NCBI RefSeq assembly: GCF_004801295.1
Contig: NZ_SSOC01000003.1
Span: 595,738 to 659,737, forward strand
Direction: 5' to 3'
Origin: Pseudothauera nasutitermitis
Lineage (GTDB): Bacteria > Pseudomonadota > Gammaproteobacteria > Burkholderiales > Rhodocyclaceae
Length of the DNA stretch: 64,000 nucleotides
Below, in pieces: positions 39,313 through 50,780 of this stretch (positions within the stretch are counted from its first letter, which is position 1; every line of letters starts with the position of its first letter). Made by a program: the position numbers and the translations under genes. Below the pieces are notes generated by a model, which was given only the letters and a program-made list of their open reading frames with translations, was not told the origin of the DNA and ran no database searches.

Positions 39313-39620
39313 CACTTGTTCACCTCTTCGACGATCTCGCGGGTCAGCGTGTCGAACTCGGTGTTCGCGCGCCGGACGTAAATGCCGGTAATCAGGATCG
39401 TGAACACGATCACCCCAAAGCCGACCGGAATACCAAGCGTCATCACCCCCTCGCCGAGCGGCTTGTGGAAGACCTCCTTGCTGAAGGCGATCACGGCGAT
39501 GAAGCCGTAGTACACGATCATCATGATGATGGTCATCCACCACCCGTACGGCGTGCGGGTGCTGACCAGCTTCTGGTATTTCGGATTGGCAACGATTCGT
39601 GCCACCGTATCGTCGTGCAT
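39312..39620 (-). CDS. yjcH: DUF485 membrane protein YjcH
   Basis: A 102-residue inner-membrane protein with two transmembrane helices ([18 protein letters not shown] and [18 protein letters not shown]) and the conserved DUF485 start [16 protein letters not shown]. YjcH is nearly always encoded upstream of ActP. The AT-rich stretch at about 39.69-39.80 kb upstream probably carries the promoter. Its biochemical role is not established. Confidence 0.93.
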   Translation of the reverse strand: MHDDTVARIVANPKYQKLVSTRTPYGWWMTIIMMIVYYGFIAVIAFSKEVFHKPLGEGVMTLGIPVGFGVIVFTILITGIYVRRANTEFDTLTREIVEEVNK

Positions 39621-39843
39621 GTGTCGCTCCTCTCGTAGTTATCGTTGTCCGGTCGCCAGAAGGCACCGGTACGCGGACAACTTATCCACGAACGCTTACG
39701 ACGCGCTTACACGCGGAGAGAAAATCTCTTTGACAACAATACCTTACTGCATACTTAAAGACATATTAATCAATCGATCAATTCAATTTATGCGACTGCC
39801 CCGGCAGCCATCCCGGAACAAGCCCGCGAGCCGGCAAAAAGAA

Positions 39844-39869
39844 AAGGGCCCCGCCGCAGCGGGGCCCTT
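39844..39869 (-). terminator. Intrinsic terminator of groESL
   Basis: AAGGGCCCCGC-CGCA-GCGGGGCCCTT, an 11-bp perfect stem. Read on the minus strand it is followed by a T-rich run, and it sits 27 bp past the groEL stop. Confidence 0.88.
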
Positions 39870-39895
39870 CGCGGATCAGAGAGGCCGGACTGGGC

Positions 39896-41548
<1,653 letters not shown>

Positions 41549-41598
41549 TCAGAACTCCTTGAATGTTCGGTTTGGATTCAGCGTAGGGCGGCGGGGGC

Positions 41599-41889
41599 TC
41601 AGGCCTCGACGACGCCCATGATGTCTTCCTCGCGCATCACGAGGAGCTCTTCGCCGTCGACCTTCACGGCCTGGCCGGCATACTTGCCGAACAGCACCTT
41701 GTCGCCGGCCTTGACGGCCATCGGACGGACCTTGCCGTCATCCAGGATCTTGCCGTTGCCGACGGCCAGCACTTCGCCCTGGTCGGGCTTCTCACCGGCG
41801 GAATCGGGGATCACGATGCCGCTGGCGGTCTTGCGCTCGGCTTCCAGACGCTTGACGATCACGCGATCATGCAAGGGACGGATCTTCAT
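41599..41889 (-). CDS. groES: 10-kDa co-chaperonin GroES
   Basis: The 96-residue GroES protein starts [28 protein letters not shown] and contains the mobile loop and [27 protein letters not shown]. First gene of groESL. A CIRCE operator and a heat-shock type promoter lie about 95-150 bp upstream. Confidence 0.98.
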   Translation of the reverse strand: MKIRPLHDRVIVKRLEAERKTASGIVIPDSAGEKPDQGEVLAVGNGKILDDGKVRPMAVKAGDKVLFGKYAGQAVKVDGEELLVMREEDIMGVVEA

Positions 41890-41982
41890 CGAACTTCACT
41901 CCTTGATTGCTTTTGTGGGGACACATGCGCGGCCACGGGGCCGCGCCACGGTTTCCGTGAACTGCGGCGGATCGGGCATCTG

Positions 41983-42009
41983 TTAGCACTCACCGCCGGC
42001 GAGTGCTAA
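41983..42009. promoter_or_regulatory. CIRCE operator (HrcA binding site)
   Basis: TTAGCACTC-N9-GAGTGCTAA is an exact match to the CIRCE inverted repeat, bound by the repressor HrcA. It overlaps the expected transcription start of groESL. Confidence 0.95.
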
Positions 42010-42038
42010 TAATAGGGACGGCCACGGCCCATTTCAAG
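42009..42038 (-). promoter_or_regulatory. groES promoter with sigma-32 and sigma-70 features
   Basis: On the minus strand CTTGAAA, 14 bp, then CCCTATTA fits the sigma-32 pattern. The same bases also give TTGAAA-N17-TATTAT for sigma-70. The -10 region abuts the CIRCE operator. Confidence 0.7.
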
Positions 42039-42100
42039 CCCGCGCATATCGTTAGCACGAAAGTGCGCTTGTGCGGACCGGGCGCGCACGGGGCGCAGGC

Positions 42101-42691
42101 TCAGAACAGCTCGATATCGGAGCGCTTGCGCTCGGTCACCAGACGCTCGGCGTAGGCCTGTTCCTGGCTGTCGATCTGCCGCGAGACCGCCAGCGAACTG
42201 GGAGCCCTTCTGCAGAACACGTCGCCGCTGCGCGGCTCCAGCACCACCTTGCGCGAACAGTTGCCGAGAAAGTCCGAGGCCACCAGCGGAATGCTTTCGC
42301 GCTCCAGCCACTCGCGGGTGAACTCGACGTTGCGCTGGCCGATGCGGCTGCGGTCCAGCGAAGACACCACCATGCCGCCGCCGAAGGCCTTGGCCACCAG
42401 ACGCGACTTGCGCGCGCCGCGCGCCAGCATGGCGTTGAGCAGGGCCTCCATGGCGTAGTTGCCGGCCAGCAGCGCATCCACGTCGGCGCGCCCGGACAGG
42501 CGCGAGACTTCCGGCAGCATGAAGTGGTTGAGCCCGCCCAGGCCGACCTGCGGATCGTACAGCGCGACCGCCACGCAGGATCCCAGCAGCGTGGCGATCG
42601 GCCGCTCCTTTTCCACCGCCCAGGCGCCCGGCAGGATGACGCGCGCGATGCGCTCCAGTTCACGACCGGCAAGATGATCCGCGTTGCTCAT
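42101..42691 (-). CDS. cheD: Chemoreceptor glutamine deamidase CheD
   Basis: CheD deamidates glutamines on chemoreceptors. The 196-residue protein has the conserved ATLLGSCVAVALYDPQVGLGGLNHFMLPE, with the catalytic Cys in GSCVAV and His in NHFMLP, plus LVAKAFGGGMVVS, IGQRNVEFTREWL and VASDFLGNCSRKVVLEPRSGDVFCRR. The start MSNADHLAG at 42691 has a normal length; it follows tamA by 4 bp. No other chemotaxis gene is in the window. Confidence 0.93.
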   Translation of the reverse strand: MSNADHLAGRELERIARVILPGAWAVEKERPIATLLGSCVAVALYDPQVGLGGLNHFMLPEVSRLSGRADVDALLAGNYAMEALLNAMLARGARKSRLVAKAFGGGMVVSSLDRSRIGQRNVEFTREWLERESIPLVASDFLGNCSRKVVLEPRSGDVFCRRAPSSLAVSRQIDSQEQAYAERLVTERKRSDIELF

Positions 42692-42695
42692 ATGT

Positions 42696-44459
42696 TCAGA
42701 AGGCGATGGCGATGCCGAAATGCAGGCGCAGCGAACGCTCCTCGCGCCCCCAGGCCAGGTCCAGGGCGAGCGGCCCGGCCGGACTGGCCCAGCGCCCACC
42801 GATGCCGTAGCCCACCTTGGGCGACCAGTCGCTGCGGCTGTCCGCCGCGTCGCCGGTATCGACGAAGGCGGCCACCGCCCAATCCGGCCGGAACCAATGT
42901 ACGTACTCCACGCTGCCCACCGCCAGATAGCGCCCGCCCACGGTGGCTTCGCCTTCGCTCACGCCCAGGCTCTGGTAGGCATAGCCGCGCACGCTCTGCG
43001 CGCCGCCGGTGCGGAACAGGAAGTCCTGCGGCACGCCGTCGCGGCTGGGCGCGATGGTGGTGCCCAGTTCGCCGCGCAGGATCAGCACGTCGGTGCCGCG
43101 CACCGGCTGGTAGCGCACGTAGCGCCCGTACAGGCGGAGGAAGTCCTGATCGGACAGCAGCGCGCGCGAACCGCCACCGGCCTGGATCTCCAGCACATAG
43201 CCGTCGCGCGGATCGAGCAGGTTGTCCACCGCGCGCTTGCGCCAGGTCCAGTTGGCGCTCAGCGTGTTGGCGCTGCTGGCCTCGGCGCCGTCCGGTTCGC
43301 GGCGCTCGTGCTGCAGGCGCAGGGCGATCTGCGTGTCGATGTCGCCGCGCGTGGTGGCGCGCGCCACGCCCACCGCCTGGGTGGTCAGGCGCAGGCCCTG
43401 CAGGTCGCTGCGTTCCAGCGCGCCGCCGAAACTGTCGCGATGGCGGGCGCGCTCGGGCGGCAGGAAGACGTCGGCGTAGAGCGACTGGCGGCGCTGCTCC
43501 AGACGCAGGCCGCTGTACAGTTCCCAGCCGCGTCCGAACAGATTCACGTCGGCGTAGCTCACCTCGCCGCGATAGCCGGTGTTGGTGGAATAGCCGGTAC
43601 CGAAACCGAAGCGCTTGGGCTGCGCCTCGCTGACCTCGACGCGCACCGGCACCGCCCCGGCGGTGGCCGGATCGCGGTCGATATCGACGATCACCGAGGC
43701 GAACTGCGGTGCGTTCTGCAGGGTGCTCTGCAGATCGAGCAGGCGGTCGCGGTCGTAGGGTTCGCCCTCTTCCAGCGTGCTGTAGCGCGCGGGCAGATCG
43801 GCCGGCAGATCGCGCAGGCCGCTCACCTGCAGCGGACCCAGGCGGAAAGGCGGGCCGGAATCGACGGTCACCGACAGGGCCGCGCTGGCGTTTTCCGGGT
43901 CGACCTCGGCGCGGCTGGCCGACAGCCGCGCGGCGGCGTAGTCGCGTGCCGACACGGCGTCGAGCAGACGGCTCTTGGCATCGTCCCAGGCGGCCTGGCG
44001 GAAGGCCTGCCCGACGGGCAGCGCCCAGTCGCGCCGCAAGGCCTCGCGCCGGGCCGCGCGCCCGTCTTCCCCGCCGGCCAGATCGCCTTCGAAATCCACA
44101 CGCACCGAGGCGATGCGCACGCGCGGCCCCGGCTCGACGCTGAGCCGCCAGCCCTGCCCTTCTCCCCGGCGCAGGCTGATCTCGGGTTCGAAATACCCCT
44201 CGGTGGCCAGCAGATCGGCCACCTCGCGGCGGGTACGGCGTGACAGCGCCACGCGGTCGGCGGCGGCCTCCGGCATCTGCGCGTCGCCGCGCAGGATGCG
44301 CAGATGGCGTTCGAGCAGCGCGCGCACGGAATCGGGCGCCTGCAGCTCGACCTGCGCGCGGGCCTGCGCCTGCGCAGCAGCGGCAGGCAGCAGCAGGACG
44401 GCCGCCGCGAACGCGGAGAGCAGCGCGCGCCGCTCAAGCTTCGCGGTGATAGGCGGCAA
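42696..44459 (-). CDS. tamA: Outer-membrane assembly protein TamA (Omp85 family)
   Basis: The 587-residue protein starts with a signal peptide ([21 protein letters not shown]), continues with three POTRA-like domains (for example [25 protein letters not shown]), and ends in a 16-strand Omp85 barrel with the signature [15 protein letters not shown] and final [13 protein letters not shown]. TamA works with TamB in delivering autotransporters or lipids to the outer membrane; tamB is not seen here. The proposed start overlaps the end of fbp by 26 bp. Confidence 0.9.
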   Translation of the reverse strand: MPPITAKLERRALLSAFAAAVLLLPAAAAQAQARAQVELQAPDSVRALLERHLRILRGDAQMPEAAADRVALSRRTRREVADLLATEGYFEPEISLRRGEGQGWRLSVEPGPRVRIASVRVDFEGDLAGGEDGRAARREALRRDWALPVGQAFRQAAWDDAKSRLLDAVSARDYAAARLSASRAEVDPENASAALSVTVDSGPPFRLGPLQVSGLRDLPADLPARYSTLEEGEPYDRDRLLDLQSTLQNAPQFASVIVDIDRDPATAGAVPVRVEVSEAQPKRFGFGTGYSTNTGYRGEVSYADVNLFGRGWELYSGLRLEQRRQSLYADVFLPPERARHRDSFGGALERSDLQGLRLTTQAVGVARATTRGDIDTQIALRLQHERREPDGAEASSANTLSANWTWRKRAVDNLLDPRDGYVLEIQAGGGSRALLSDQDFLRLYGRYVRYQPVRGTDVLILRGELGTTIAPSRDGVPQDFLFRTGGAQSVRGYAYQSLGVSEGEATVGGRYLAVGSVEYVHWFRPDWAVAAFVDTGDAADSRSDWSPKVGYGIGGRWASPAGPLALDLAWGREERSLRLHFGIAIAF

Positions 44460-45435
44460 CCCGCTCGACCTCGTTGAGCGAGCCGAGGATCACCGGCACG
44501 CGCTGGTGCAGCTTCTGCGGCACCACGTCGAGAATGCGCTGGTGCCCGGTGGTCGCGGCACCGCCGGCCTGCTCGATGATCATCGCCATCGGGTTGGCCT
44601 CGTACATCAGCCGCAGCTTGCCGCCCTTGGCGCGACACTTCTCGTCCATCGGGTACATGAAGATGCCGCCGCGGGTGAGGATGCGGTGCACGTCGGCCAC
44701 CATCGAGGCCACCCAGCGGGTATTGAAGTCGCGCCCGCGCGGGCCGCCCTCGCCTTGCTGCAGTTCGGCCACGTAGCGCTGCACCGGCGCTTCCCAGAAA
44801 CGCTGGTTGGAGGCGTTGATGGCGTACTCGCTGGTGTCCACCGGCACGGTCATGAACGGGTTGGTGTAGACGAAGCTGCCCATCTCGCGGTCCAGCGTGA
44901 ACCCATGCACACCGTTGCCCACGGTCAGCACCAGCATCGTGGACGGGCCGTACAGCGCGTAGCCGGCGGCCACCTGTTCGGTGCCGGGCTGCAGGAAGGC
45001 GCTTTCGTCCGGTTCCGTCCCGGCCGCCGTGTTGCGCAGCACCGAGAAGATGGTGCCGACGGAAATGTTCACGTCGATGTTGGACGAGCCGTCGAGCGGA
45101 TCGAACAGCAGCAGGTAGCCGCCCTTGGGATAGTCGAAGGGGATCTGGTGCACTTCCTCGACCTCTTCCGAGGCCATCGCCGCCAGGTGGCCGCCCCATT
45201 CGTTGGCCTGCAGCAGGATCTCGTTGGCGATCACGTCGAGCTTCTTCTGCGCCTCGCCCTGCACGTTGTCGGTACCGGCCTCGCCCAGCACGCCCGCCAG
45301 CGCGCCCTTGGAGACGTTGACCGAAATGGCCTTCACCGCGCGGGCCACCACCTCGATCAGCAGGCGCAGATCGGCGGAGGTGCGGCCGGCGCGCTGCTGC
45401 TCGATGAGAAACTGGGTCAGAGTGACGCGACGCAT
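44434..45435 (-). CDS. fbp: Fructose-1,6-bisphosphatase class I
   Basis: The 333-residue enzyme removes the C1 phosphate of fructose-1,6-bisphosphate in gluconeogenesis. The active site is visible: [23 protein letters not shown] for metal and phosphate binding, with SEEVEEVH upstream supplying another metal ligand, and [27 protein letters not shown] for substrate binding. Length and motifs fit class I. It is read toward tamA, which overlaps its end. Confidence 0.97.
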   Translation of the reverse strand: MRRVTLTQFLIEQQRAGRTSADLRLLIEVVARAVKAISVNVSKGALAGVLGEAGTDNVQGEAQKKLDVIANEILLQANEWGGHLAAMASEEVEEVHQIPFDYPKGGYLLLFDPLDGSSNIDVNISVGTIFSVLRNTAAGTEPDESAFLQPGTEQVAAGYALYGPSTMLVLTVGNGVHGFTLDREMGSFVYTNPFMTVPVDTSEYAINASNQRFWEAPVQRYVAELQQGEGGPRGRDFNTRWVASMVADVHRILTRGGIFMYPMDEKCRAKGGKLRLMYEANPMAMIIEQAGGAATTGHQRILDVVPQKLHQRVPVILGSLNEVERVAAYHREA

Positions 45436-45604
45436 GGCTGGACACCTTTGGAATCGGTTTGCAAAGGCGGATTATCCCGCTTCCAGCCGCCGCACGCACC
45501 TGCGGCGTTGCTCACCGCGGGCCGATCGGGCGGCGTCGCGCCCGCCGCAGCGGGTATCATTCCTCTTCTCTCCCCCTCGCTCCCATGCAAGCTGCGGTAT
45601 TCCC

Positions 45605-46864
45605 ATGCACGTCCTGGTTCTCGGCGCCGGCGTCACCGGCGTCACCACCGCCTGGTATCTGCGCAAGGCGGGTTTCGATGTCAGCGTTGTCGACCGCCAG
45701 CCGGAGGCCGGGCTGGAAACCAGCTACGCCAACGGCGGGCAGATCTCGGTCAGCCACCCCGAACCCTGGGCCAATCCCGCGGCCCCCTTCATCGCCCTGC
45801 GCTGGCTGGGGCGCAGCGACGGCCCGCTGCTGTTCCGTCCGCGCCGCGACCCCGCCCAGTGGCGCTGGGCACTGGCCTTCCTGCGCGAATGCCTGCCCGC
45901 CCGCAGCCGGCGCAACACCGAGGCGATCGCCAATCTCGCGGTCTACAGCGCGGCGCAGTTGCGCGGCCTGCGCGAGGAACTCGGTCTGGGCTACGAGTTC
46001 CTCGGGCGCGGCATCCTGCATCTGTTCTTCGACGAACGCGAGTTCCGCAAGGCGGACGAACGGGTCGCCCTGCTGGCGCAGCACGGCATCCGCGCCAGGG
46101 TATGCAGCCGGGCCGAAATGCTGGCGCTGGAGCCGGCGCTCGGCACGATGGCCGCCGAACTGGCCGGCGGCATCCATGCGCCGGACGACGAGTCCGGCGA
46201 TGCCTTCCGCTTCACCCAGGCGCTGGCGCAGAAGTGCCGGGAAGCCGGGGTGCGCTTCTACTACCACACCCGCATCCTGCGTCTGGCGCACACCGGCGGC
46301 CTGATCGACGGCATCGAGGTGCAGGACGAGGCCGGACGCAGCGGCCGGCTCAGCGCCGGCGCCTACGTGGTCTGCCTGGGCAGCTACAGCCCGGCGCTGG
46401 TCGCGCCGCTGGGCGAGCGCCTGCCCATCTATCCGGTCAAGGGCTATTCGATCACCGTGCCGGTGGCGGACCCGGCGCGCGCGCCGAGCGTGAGCCTGAC
46501 CGACGAATCGGCGCGCATCGTGTGTTCCCGCCTGGGCAACCGCCTGCGCATCGCCGGCACGGCGGAGCTGAACGGCTTCGACACCTCGGTGGACCCGCAG
46601 CGCGGGCAGAACATCCTGCGCTGGCTGGAACGGCGCCTGCCGGGCGCGGCGCAGCCGGAAAAGGCCAGCCTGTGGGCCGGCCTGCGCCCCGCCACACCGG
46701 GCAACGTGCCGATCATCGGCAAGAGCGGATGTGTGAACCTCTGGTACAACACCGGCCACGGCACCCTGGGCTGGACCCTGGCCTGCGGTTCCGCGGCGGC
46801 GCTGGCCAGCCTGATGGGCGGGCAGCGCCCCGAACCGCGCTTCCCGTTCGCCGGACGGCGCTGA
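45605..46864 (+). CDS. dadA: D-amino acid dehydrogenase small subunit DadA
   Basis: A 419-residue FAD enzyme that oxidises D-amino acids and feeds electrons to the respiratory chain. It has the dinucleotide-binding start MHVLVLGAGVTGVTTAWYLRKAGFDVSVVDRQ, the family segment ETSYANGGQISVSHPEPWANP, YPVKGYSITVP and the C-terminal GLRPATPGNVPIIGKS with YNTGHGTLGWTLACGS. The start at 45605 fits the N-terminal Rossmann motif. No alanine racemase gene lies next to it. Confidence 0.94.
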   Translation: MHVLVLGAGVTGVTTAWYLRKAGFDVSVVDRQPEAGLETSYANGGQISVSHPEPWANPAAPFIALRWLGRSDGPLLFRPRRDPAQWRWALAFLRECLPARSRRNTEAIANLAVYSAAQLRGLREELGLGYEFLGRGILHLFFDEREFRKADERVALLAQHGIRARVCSRAEMLALEPALGTMAAELAGGIHAPDDESGDAFRFTQALAQKCREAGVRFYYHTRILRLAHTGGLIDGIEVQDEAGRSGRLSAGAYVVCLGSYSPALVAPLGERLPIYPVKGYSITVPVADPARAPSVSLTDESARIVCSRLGNRLRIAGTAELNGFDTSVDPQRGQNILRWLERRLPGAAQPEKASLWAGLRPATPGNVPIIGKSGCVNLWYNTGHGTLGWTLACGSAAALASLMGGQRPEPRFPFAGRR

Positions 46865-46882
46865 ACGGAAGGGTATCGGCGC

Positions 46883-47368
46883 TCAGGCCGCCTCGTCGGT
46901 GGCCAGGGTCGCGCAGGAACAGCCGCCCCCGGTCTGGCTCCCGCAGCCACCCTGGGCGTCCGCGCGGAAGCTTTCGCTCTCGGTATCGAAGCCCACCGAC
47001 TGGAGGTGGAAGGCCAGCGCGGCATCCATGCCGCCGGCGTGATTCTCGAACCAGGCCGGCAGTTCCTCCACCAGGCGCCGGCCGAGGAAGACGTCGCCGC
47101 GCGCCGCACGTTCGCGCACGTCGCGCAGCACCACCAGCACGCGGTCGTGCTCGGCGCGATGGCAGCCGGGAAAATTCACCTTCTCCATCCAGCGGTTTTC
47201 CTGGTCGAAGTGCTCGACCGTATGGGCGATGAAGGCGTCCAGGCGCTCGATGAAGGCATCCGGGGGCGCGGCCTGCAGCAGGTTGTACAGTTCGACGAAC
47301 TCGCGGTGCGTGTCGTCCATCCGCGCCAGTCCGAGTTCGAACCGTTCGGTCCATTCCATCGCGGGCAT
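46883..47368 (-). CDS. Bacteriohemerythrin with a Cys-rich tail
   Basis: The 161-residue protein has the di-iron ligands of a hemerythrin: MDDTHREFVELYN, HTVEHFDQENRWMEKVNFPGC, HRAEHDRVL and NHAGGMDAAL. Hemerythrins bind O2 reversibly and are common in microaerobic bacteria. The C-terminus is extended by about 30 residues and carries CGSQTGGGCSC, an unusual three-Cys cluster. It converges with dadA (18 bp apart). Possible roles are O2 delivery or scavenging, which would suit a nitrogen fixer, but that is inference. Confidence 0.9.
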   Translation of the reverse strand: MPAMEWTERFELGLARMDDTHREFVELYNLLQAAPPDAFIERLDAFIAHTVEHFDQENRWMEKVNFPGCHRAEHDRVLVVLRDVRERAARGDVFLGRRLVEELPAWFENHAGGMDAALAFHLQSVGFDTESESFRADAQGGCGSQTGGGCSCATLATDEAA

Positions 47369-47502
47369 CTGTGTTCTCCTGCCTGTTCAATGCATCAGGC
47401 GGGTCTGCACAACCCGCCCGGCGTCATGGTTATAGGCGCACGCCGCACCGGCCGCCATGATCCGGGTCAAAATTCTCCCGGCGGCGGGCCCGCGGGCCCT
47501 GC

Positions 47503-47976
47503 CTACTTGACGACCTTGAGGTGGCCGCCGCGGGCGGCGGGACGTCCGCCGCCGGACGTTCCGGGACCGTCGTCCTCCGGCCCGGCCACGCCGCCGTCGG
47601 TCGTCAGCGGCGCGCCCATCTCGGGCACTTCTTCCTCGCCGGCCGGCTCCCCAGCGATCTCCGCGCGCTCGATCTCGAAGGCCATGCCCTGGCCGTTCTC
47701 GCGCGCATAGACGGCCAGCACGTTATCGACCGGGATCCCCACCGACTGGGCCACGCCGCCGAAGCGCGCCTGGAAGGTGATGCGCTCGTTGCCCAGGGAA
47801 AGCTGATGGGTGGCCTGCGGATCGATGTTGAGGACGATCTGCCCGTCGCGCGCCGCGCCCGGGGGCACCAGCGTGTCGCCATCGACCACGGCGGCCAGGT
47901 AGGGCGTGAAACCCTGGTCGACGCACCATTCGTAGATGGCGCGGATCAGGTAGGGCTTGGTGGAGGCAGTGCTCAT
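47503..47976 (-). CDS. sspB: ClpXP specificity-enhancing factor SspB
   Basis: SspB binds ssrA-tagged proteins and delivers them to ClpXP. The 157-residue protein has the folded N-terminal domain (KPYLIRAIYEWCVDQGFTPYLA, LSLGNERITFQARFGGVAQSVGIPVDNVLAVYA) and, after an acidic and Gly-rich linker, the short conserved C-terminal ClpX-binding tail GGHLKVVK. It follows sspA by 56 bp. Confidence 0.95.
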   Translation of the reverse strand: MSTASTKPYLIRAIYEWCVDQGFTPYLAAVVDGDTLVPPGAARDGQIVLNIDPQATHQLSLGNERITFQARFGGVAQSVGIPVDNVLAVYARENGQGMAFEIERAEIAGEPAGEEEVPEMGAPLTTDGGVAGPEDDGPGTSGGGRPAARGGHLKVVK

Positions 47977-48032
47977 TGCGGTACGACCTGCTCTGTGTGC
48001 GCGGCCCCTTTGCAGGCGCCGCGCGGGACGGA

Positions 48033-48629
48033 TCAGCGGCGCATGACCTTTTCGGACGGGGTCAGCGCATCGATGAAGCCCTGGCGGCTGAAGATGCGCT
48101 CGGCGTACTTCATCAGCGGCGCGGCGGCCTTCGGCAGTTCGATGTTGTAGTGCTCCAGGCGCCACAGTAGCGGCGCGATGGCCACGTCGAGCATGGAGAA
48201 CTCCTCACCGAGCATGAACTTCTGCTTGGTGAAGATCGGTGCCAGTTGCACGAGCTGGTCGCGCACGTGGGCACGGTTCTTCTCCACGCCCTTCTGGTTC
48301 TTTTCCAGCGCGTCGATGTGGGAGAACAGCTCCAGCTCAAAGGTGTGCAGCAGCTGGCGGGCGCGCGCGCGCATGATCGGATCGGGCGGCATCAGCTGCG
48401 GGTGCGGGAAGCGCTCGTCGATGTACTCGTTGATGATGTTGGATTCGTACAGGACGAGATCGCGGTCGACCAGCACCGGCACGCGGTTGTAGGGATTGAT
48501 GACGGCGATGTCTTCGGGCTTGTTGTAGAGATCGACGTCGATCACCTCGAAGTCCATGCCCTTTTCGAAGAGCACGATCCGGCAGCGGTGGCTGAACGGA
48601 TCGGTGGTGCCGGAATACAGGTTCATCAT
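48033..48629 (-). CDS. sspA: Stringent starvation protein A
   Basis: A 198-residue protein of glutathione S-transferase fold that binds RNA polymerase during stress. Motifs: MNLYSGTTDPFSHRCRIVLFEKGMDFEV, NPYNRVPVLVDRDLVLYESNIINEYID and EEFSMLDVAIAPLLWRLEHYNIELP. Start ATG at 48629 or the next codon. It sits between petC and sspB, the usual betaproteobacterial order. Confidence 0.95.
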   Translation of the reverse strand: MMNLYSGTTDPFSHRCRIVLFEKGMDFEVIDVDLYNKPEDIAVINPYNRVPVLVDRDLVLYESNIINEYIDERFPHPQLMPPDPIMRARARQLLHTFELELFSHIDALEKNQKGVEKNRAHVRDQLVQLAPIFTKQKFMLGEEFSMLDVAIAPLLWRLEHYNIELPKAAAPLMKYAERIFSRQGFIDALTPSEKVMRR

Positions 48630-48738
48630 GGTGAGGACAACTCCGCAATACAAAACAAAAGCGCACCACGCGGCATTTCGCGTGGTGCGTCTGGAAGGAT
48701 CGGAACGGACTAGGCCTCGCGGCCGGTCACGCTCTGGA

Positions 48739-49494
48739 TCAATGAATATCCTTCCAGTAGTTCTTCTTCAGCGCATAGCTCAGCACGAACAGGCCAGCCA
48801 GGAAGGCCAGCACGAACAGGCCGATCGTCTTGCGCTTTTCCGCCACTGGCTCGCCCATCCATACCAGGAAGGACACCAGGTCGGCCACCGACTTGTCGTA
48901 CTCGGCGGCGCTCAGCTTGCCGGGCTTGGCCAGGCTGAGTTCGACCGTCTTGCCGCCGTGGCCGTCATCGGTGACCGTGGCGGTCTGGTCGCCCTGCAGC
49001 TCCCACAGCACGTGCGGCATGCCGACGTTCTCGAACACCACGTTGTTCCAGCCGGTCGGACGGGATTCGTCGCGATAGAACTGGCGCAGGTAGGTGTACA
49101 GCCAGTCGGCGCCGCTGCCGAACTCGGAAGCGCGCTGGCGGGCGATCAGGGTGAGATCGGGCACCGCGGTGCCGAACCACACCTTGGCGTCCGCCGGACG
49201 CATGGAGACCTTCATCAGGTCGCCGACGCGCTCGCCGGTGAACAGCAGGTTGTCGCGGATCAGCTGCTCGGACAAGCCGATGTTCTCCAGCTGGTTGTAG
49301 CGCATGAAGCTCGCGCCGTGACAGTTCAGACAGTAATTGACGAACAGCTTGGCGCCATGCTGCAGGGAAGCCAGGTCCTTGCTCACCGGGGCGCGGTCCA
49401 GGTGCAGCTCGGCACCGGCCGCCAGCGCGAGCGCCGGGGCGAACAGCACCACCGCCACTGCGCGCTTGATCAGGTTGAGTACACGCGTCTTCAT
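48739..49494 (-). CDS. petC: Cytochrome c1 of the bc1 complex
   Basis: A 251-residue c1 subunit: signal peptide (LIKRAVAVVLFAPALALAAG), haem-binding CLNCH preceded by GAKLFVNY, the axial-Met region of PHVLWELQG, and a C-terminal membrane anchor TIGLFVLAFLAGLFVLSYALKKNYWKDIH. It carries electrons from the Rieske protein to soluble cytochrome c. Its ATG overlaps the petB stop (ATGA). Last of petABC. Confidence 0.96.
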   Translation of the reverse strand: MKTRVLNLIKRAVAVVLFAPALALAAGAELHLDRAPVSKDLASLQHGAKLFVNYCLNCHGASFMRYNQLENIGLSEQLIRDNLLFTGERVGDLMKVSMRPADAKVWFGTAVPDLTLIARQRASEFGSGADWLYTYLRQFYRDESRPTGWNNVVFENVGMPHVLWELQGDQTATVTDDGHGGKTVELSLAKPGKLSAAEYDKSVADLVSFLVWMGEPVAEKRKTIGLFVLAFLAGLFVLSYALKKNYWKDIH

Positions 49495-50777
49495 TTGAAA
49501 TTCACCCTTTCCGGTTCGGGTTTGCACTTGTCGATCTTGCTGTACCACGGCATCAGGAGGAAGAAGGCGAAGTACAGCACCGAGCACAGCTGGGCGATCG
49601 GCGCGCCCGGCAGGACGCCGAAGAACTTGTACTCGGGCGGCTTCACGCCGAGGTAGCCGAGGATGACGAAGGAGATCACGAAGATCACCACGGCGATCTT
49701 GAAGACCGGGCCCTTGTAGCGGATCGACTTGACCGGGCTGCGGTCCAGCCAGGGCAGGAAGGCGATGATGACCACCGACGCGCCCATGGCGACCACGCCC
49801 CAGAACTTGGCGTCCAGCCCGAACAGCGGGTAGGTGACCGCGCGCAGGATGGAGTAGAACGGGGTGAAGTACCACACCGGCGCGATGTGCGGCGGGGTCT
49901 TCAGCGGGTCGGCCGGAATGAAGTTGTTGAATTCCAGGAAGTAGCCGCCGGCTTCCGGCGCGAAGAACACCACCGCGCTGAAGAAGAACAGGAAGACCAC
50001 CACGCCGACGATGTCCTTCACCGTGTAGTACGGGTGGAAGGGGATGCCGTCCAGCGGGATGCCGTCCGCGCCCTTTTTCTTCTTGATCTCCACGCCGTCC
50101 GGGTTGTTGGAGCCGACTTCGTGCAGCGCGATGATGTGCGCGGCGACCAGGCCGATCAGCACCAGCGGCACGGCGATGACGTGGAAGGAGAAGAAGCGGT
50201 TCAGCGTGGCGTCGGAGATCACGTAGTCGCCGCGAATGACCAGCGACAGGTCCGGACCGATCACCGGGATCGCGGAGAACAGGTTGATGATCACCTGCGC
50301 ACCCCAGTAGGACATCTGCCCCCAGGGCAGCAGATAGCCCATGAAGGCCTCGGCCATCAGCGCCAAGAAGATCAGCGTGCCGAAGATCCAGATCAGCTCG
50401 CGCGGCTTGCGGTAGGAACCGTAGAGCAGACCGCGGAACATGTGCAGGTACACCACCACGAAGAACGCCGAGGCGCCGGTGGAGTGCAGGTAGCGGATCA
50501 GCCAGCCGCCCGGCACTTCGCGCATGATGTACTCGACGCTGGCGAAGGCCACCGGGATGCCTGCGGCGTTGAGCGTGCCGTCCGGCTTGTAGTGCATCAC
50601 CAAGAAGATGCCGGTGACGATCTGGATCACCAGCACCAGCAGGGCCAGCGAGCCGAAGAAGTACCAGAAGTTGAAGTTCTTGGGCGCGTAGTACTCGGAC
50701 AGGTGCGCCTTCCAGGTGGACGTGAGCGGGAAGCGCTCGTCGATCCAGTTCAGCAAAGCCTGAGATTTGGTGGTCAT
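49491..50777 (-). CDS. petB: Cytochrome b of the bc1 complex
   Basis: A 428-residue integral membrane subunit with eight helices predicted and the paired haem-ligand His residues (in the HSTGASAFFVVVYLHMFRG and FFSFHVIAVPLVLIGLVAAHI segments). The Qo-site PEWY-like loop is not strictly recognisable, but KTPPHIAPVWYFTPFYSILRAV occupies its place. It is between petA (3 bp) and petC (4-bp overlap). Confidence 0.96.
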   Translation of the reverse strand: MTTKSQALLNWIDERFPLTSTWKAHLSEYYAPKNFNFWYFFGSLALLVLVIQIVTGIFLVMHYKPDGTLNAAGIPVAFASVEYIMREVPGGWLIRYLHSTGASAFFVVVYLHMFRGLLYGSYRKPRELIWIFGTLIFLALMAEAFMGYLLPWGQMSYWGAQVIINLFSAIPVIGPDLSLVIRGDYVISDATLNRFFSFHVIAVPLVLIGLVAAHIIALHEVGSNNPDGVEIKKKKGADGIPLDGIPFHPYYTVKDIVGVVVFLFFFSAVVFFAPEAGGYFLEFNNFIPADPLKTPPHIAPVWYFTPFYSILRAVTYPLFGLDAKFWGVVAMGASVVIIAFLPWLDRSPVKSIRYKGPVFKIAVVIFVISFVILGYLGVKPPEYKFFGVLPGAPIAQLCSVLYFAFFLLMPWYSKIDKCKPEPERVNFK

Positions 50778-50780
50778 CGC

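Noticed and set aside
43975..47232. 1085-codon plus-strand frame spanning tamA, fbp and dadA
   Set aside because: It crosses genes on both strands in the wrong frame and shows no family pattern.
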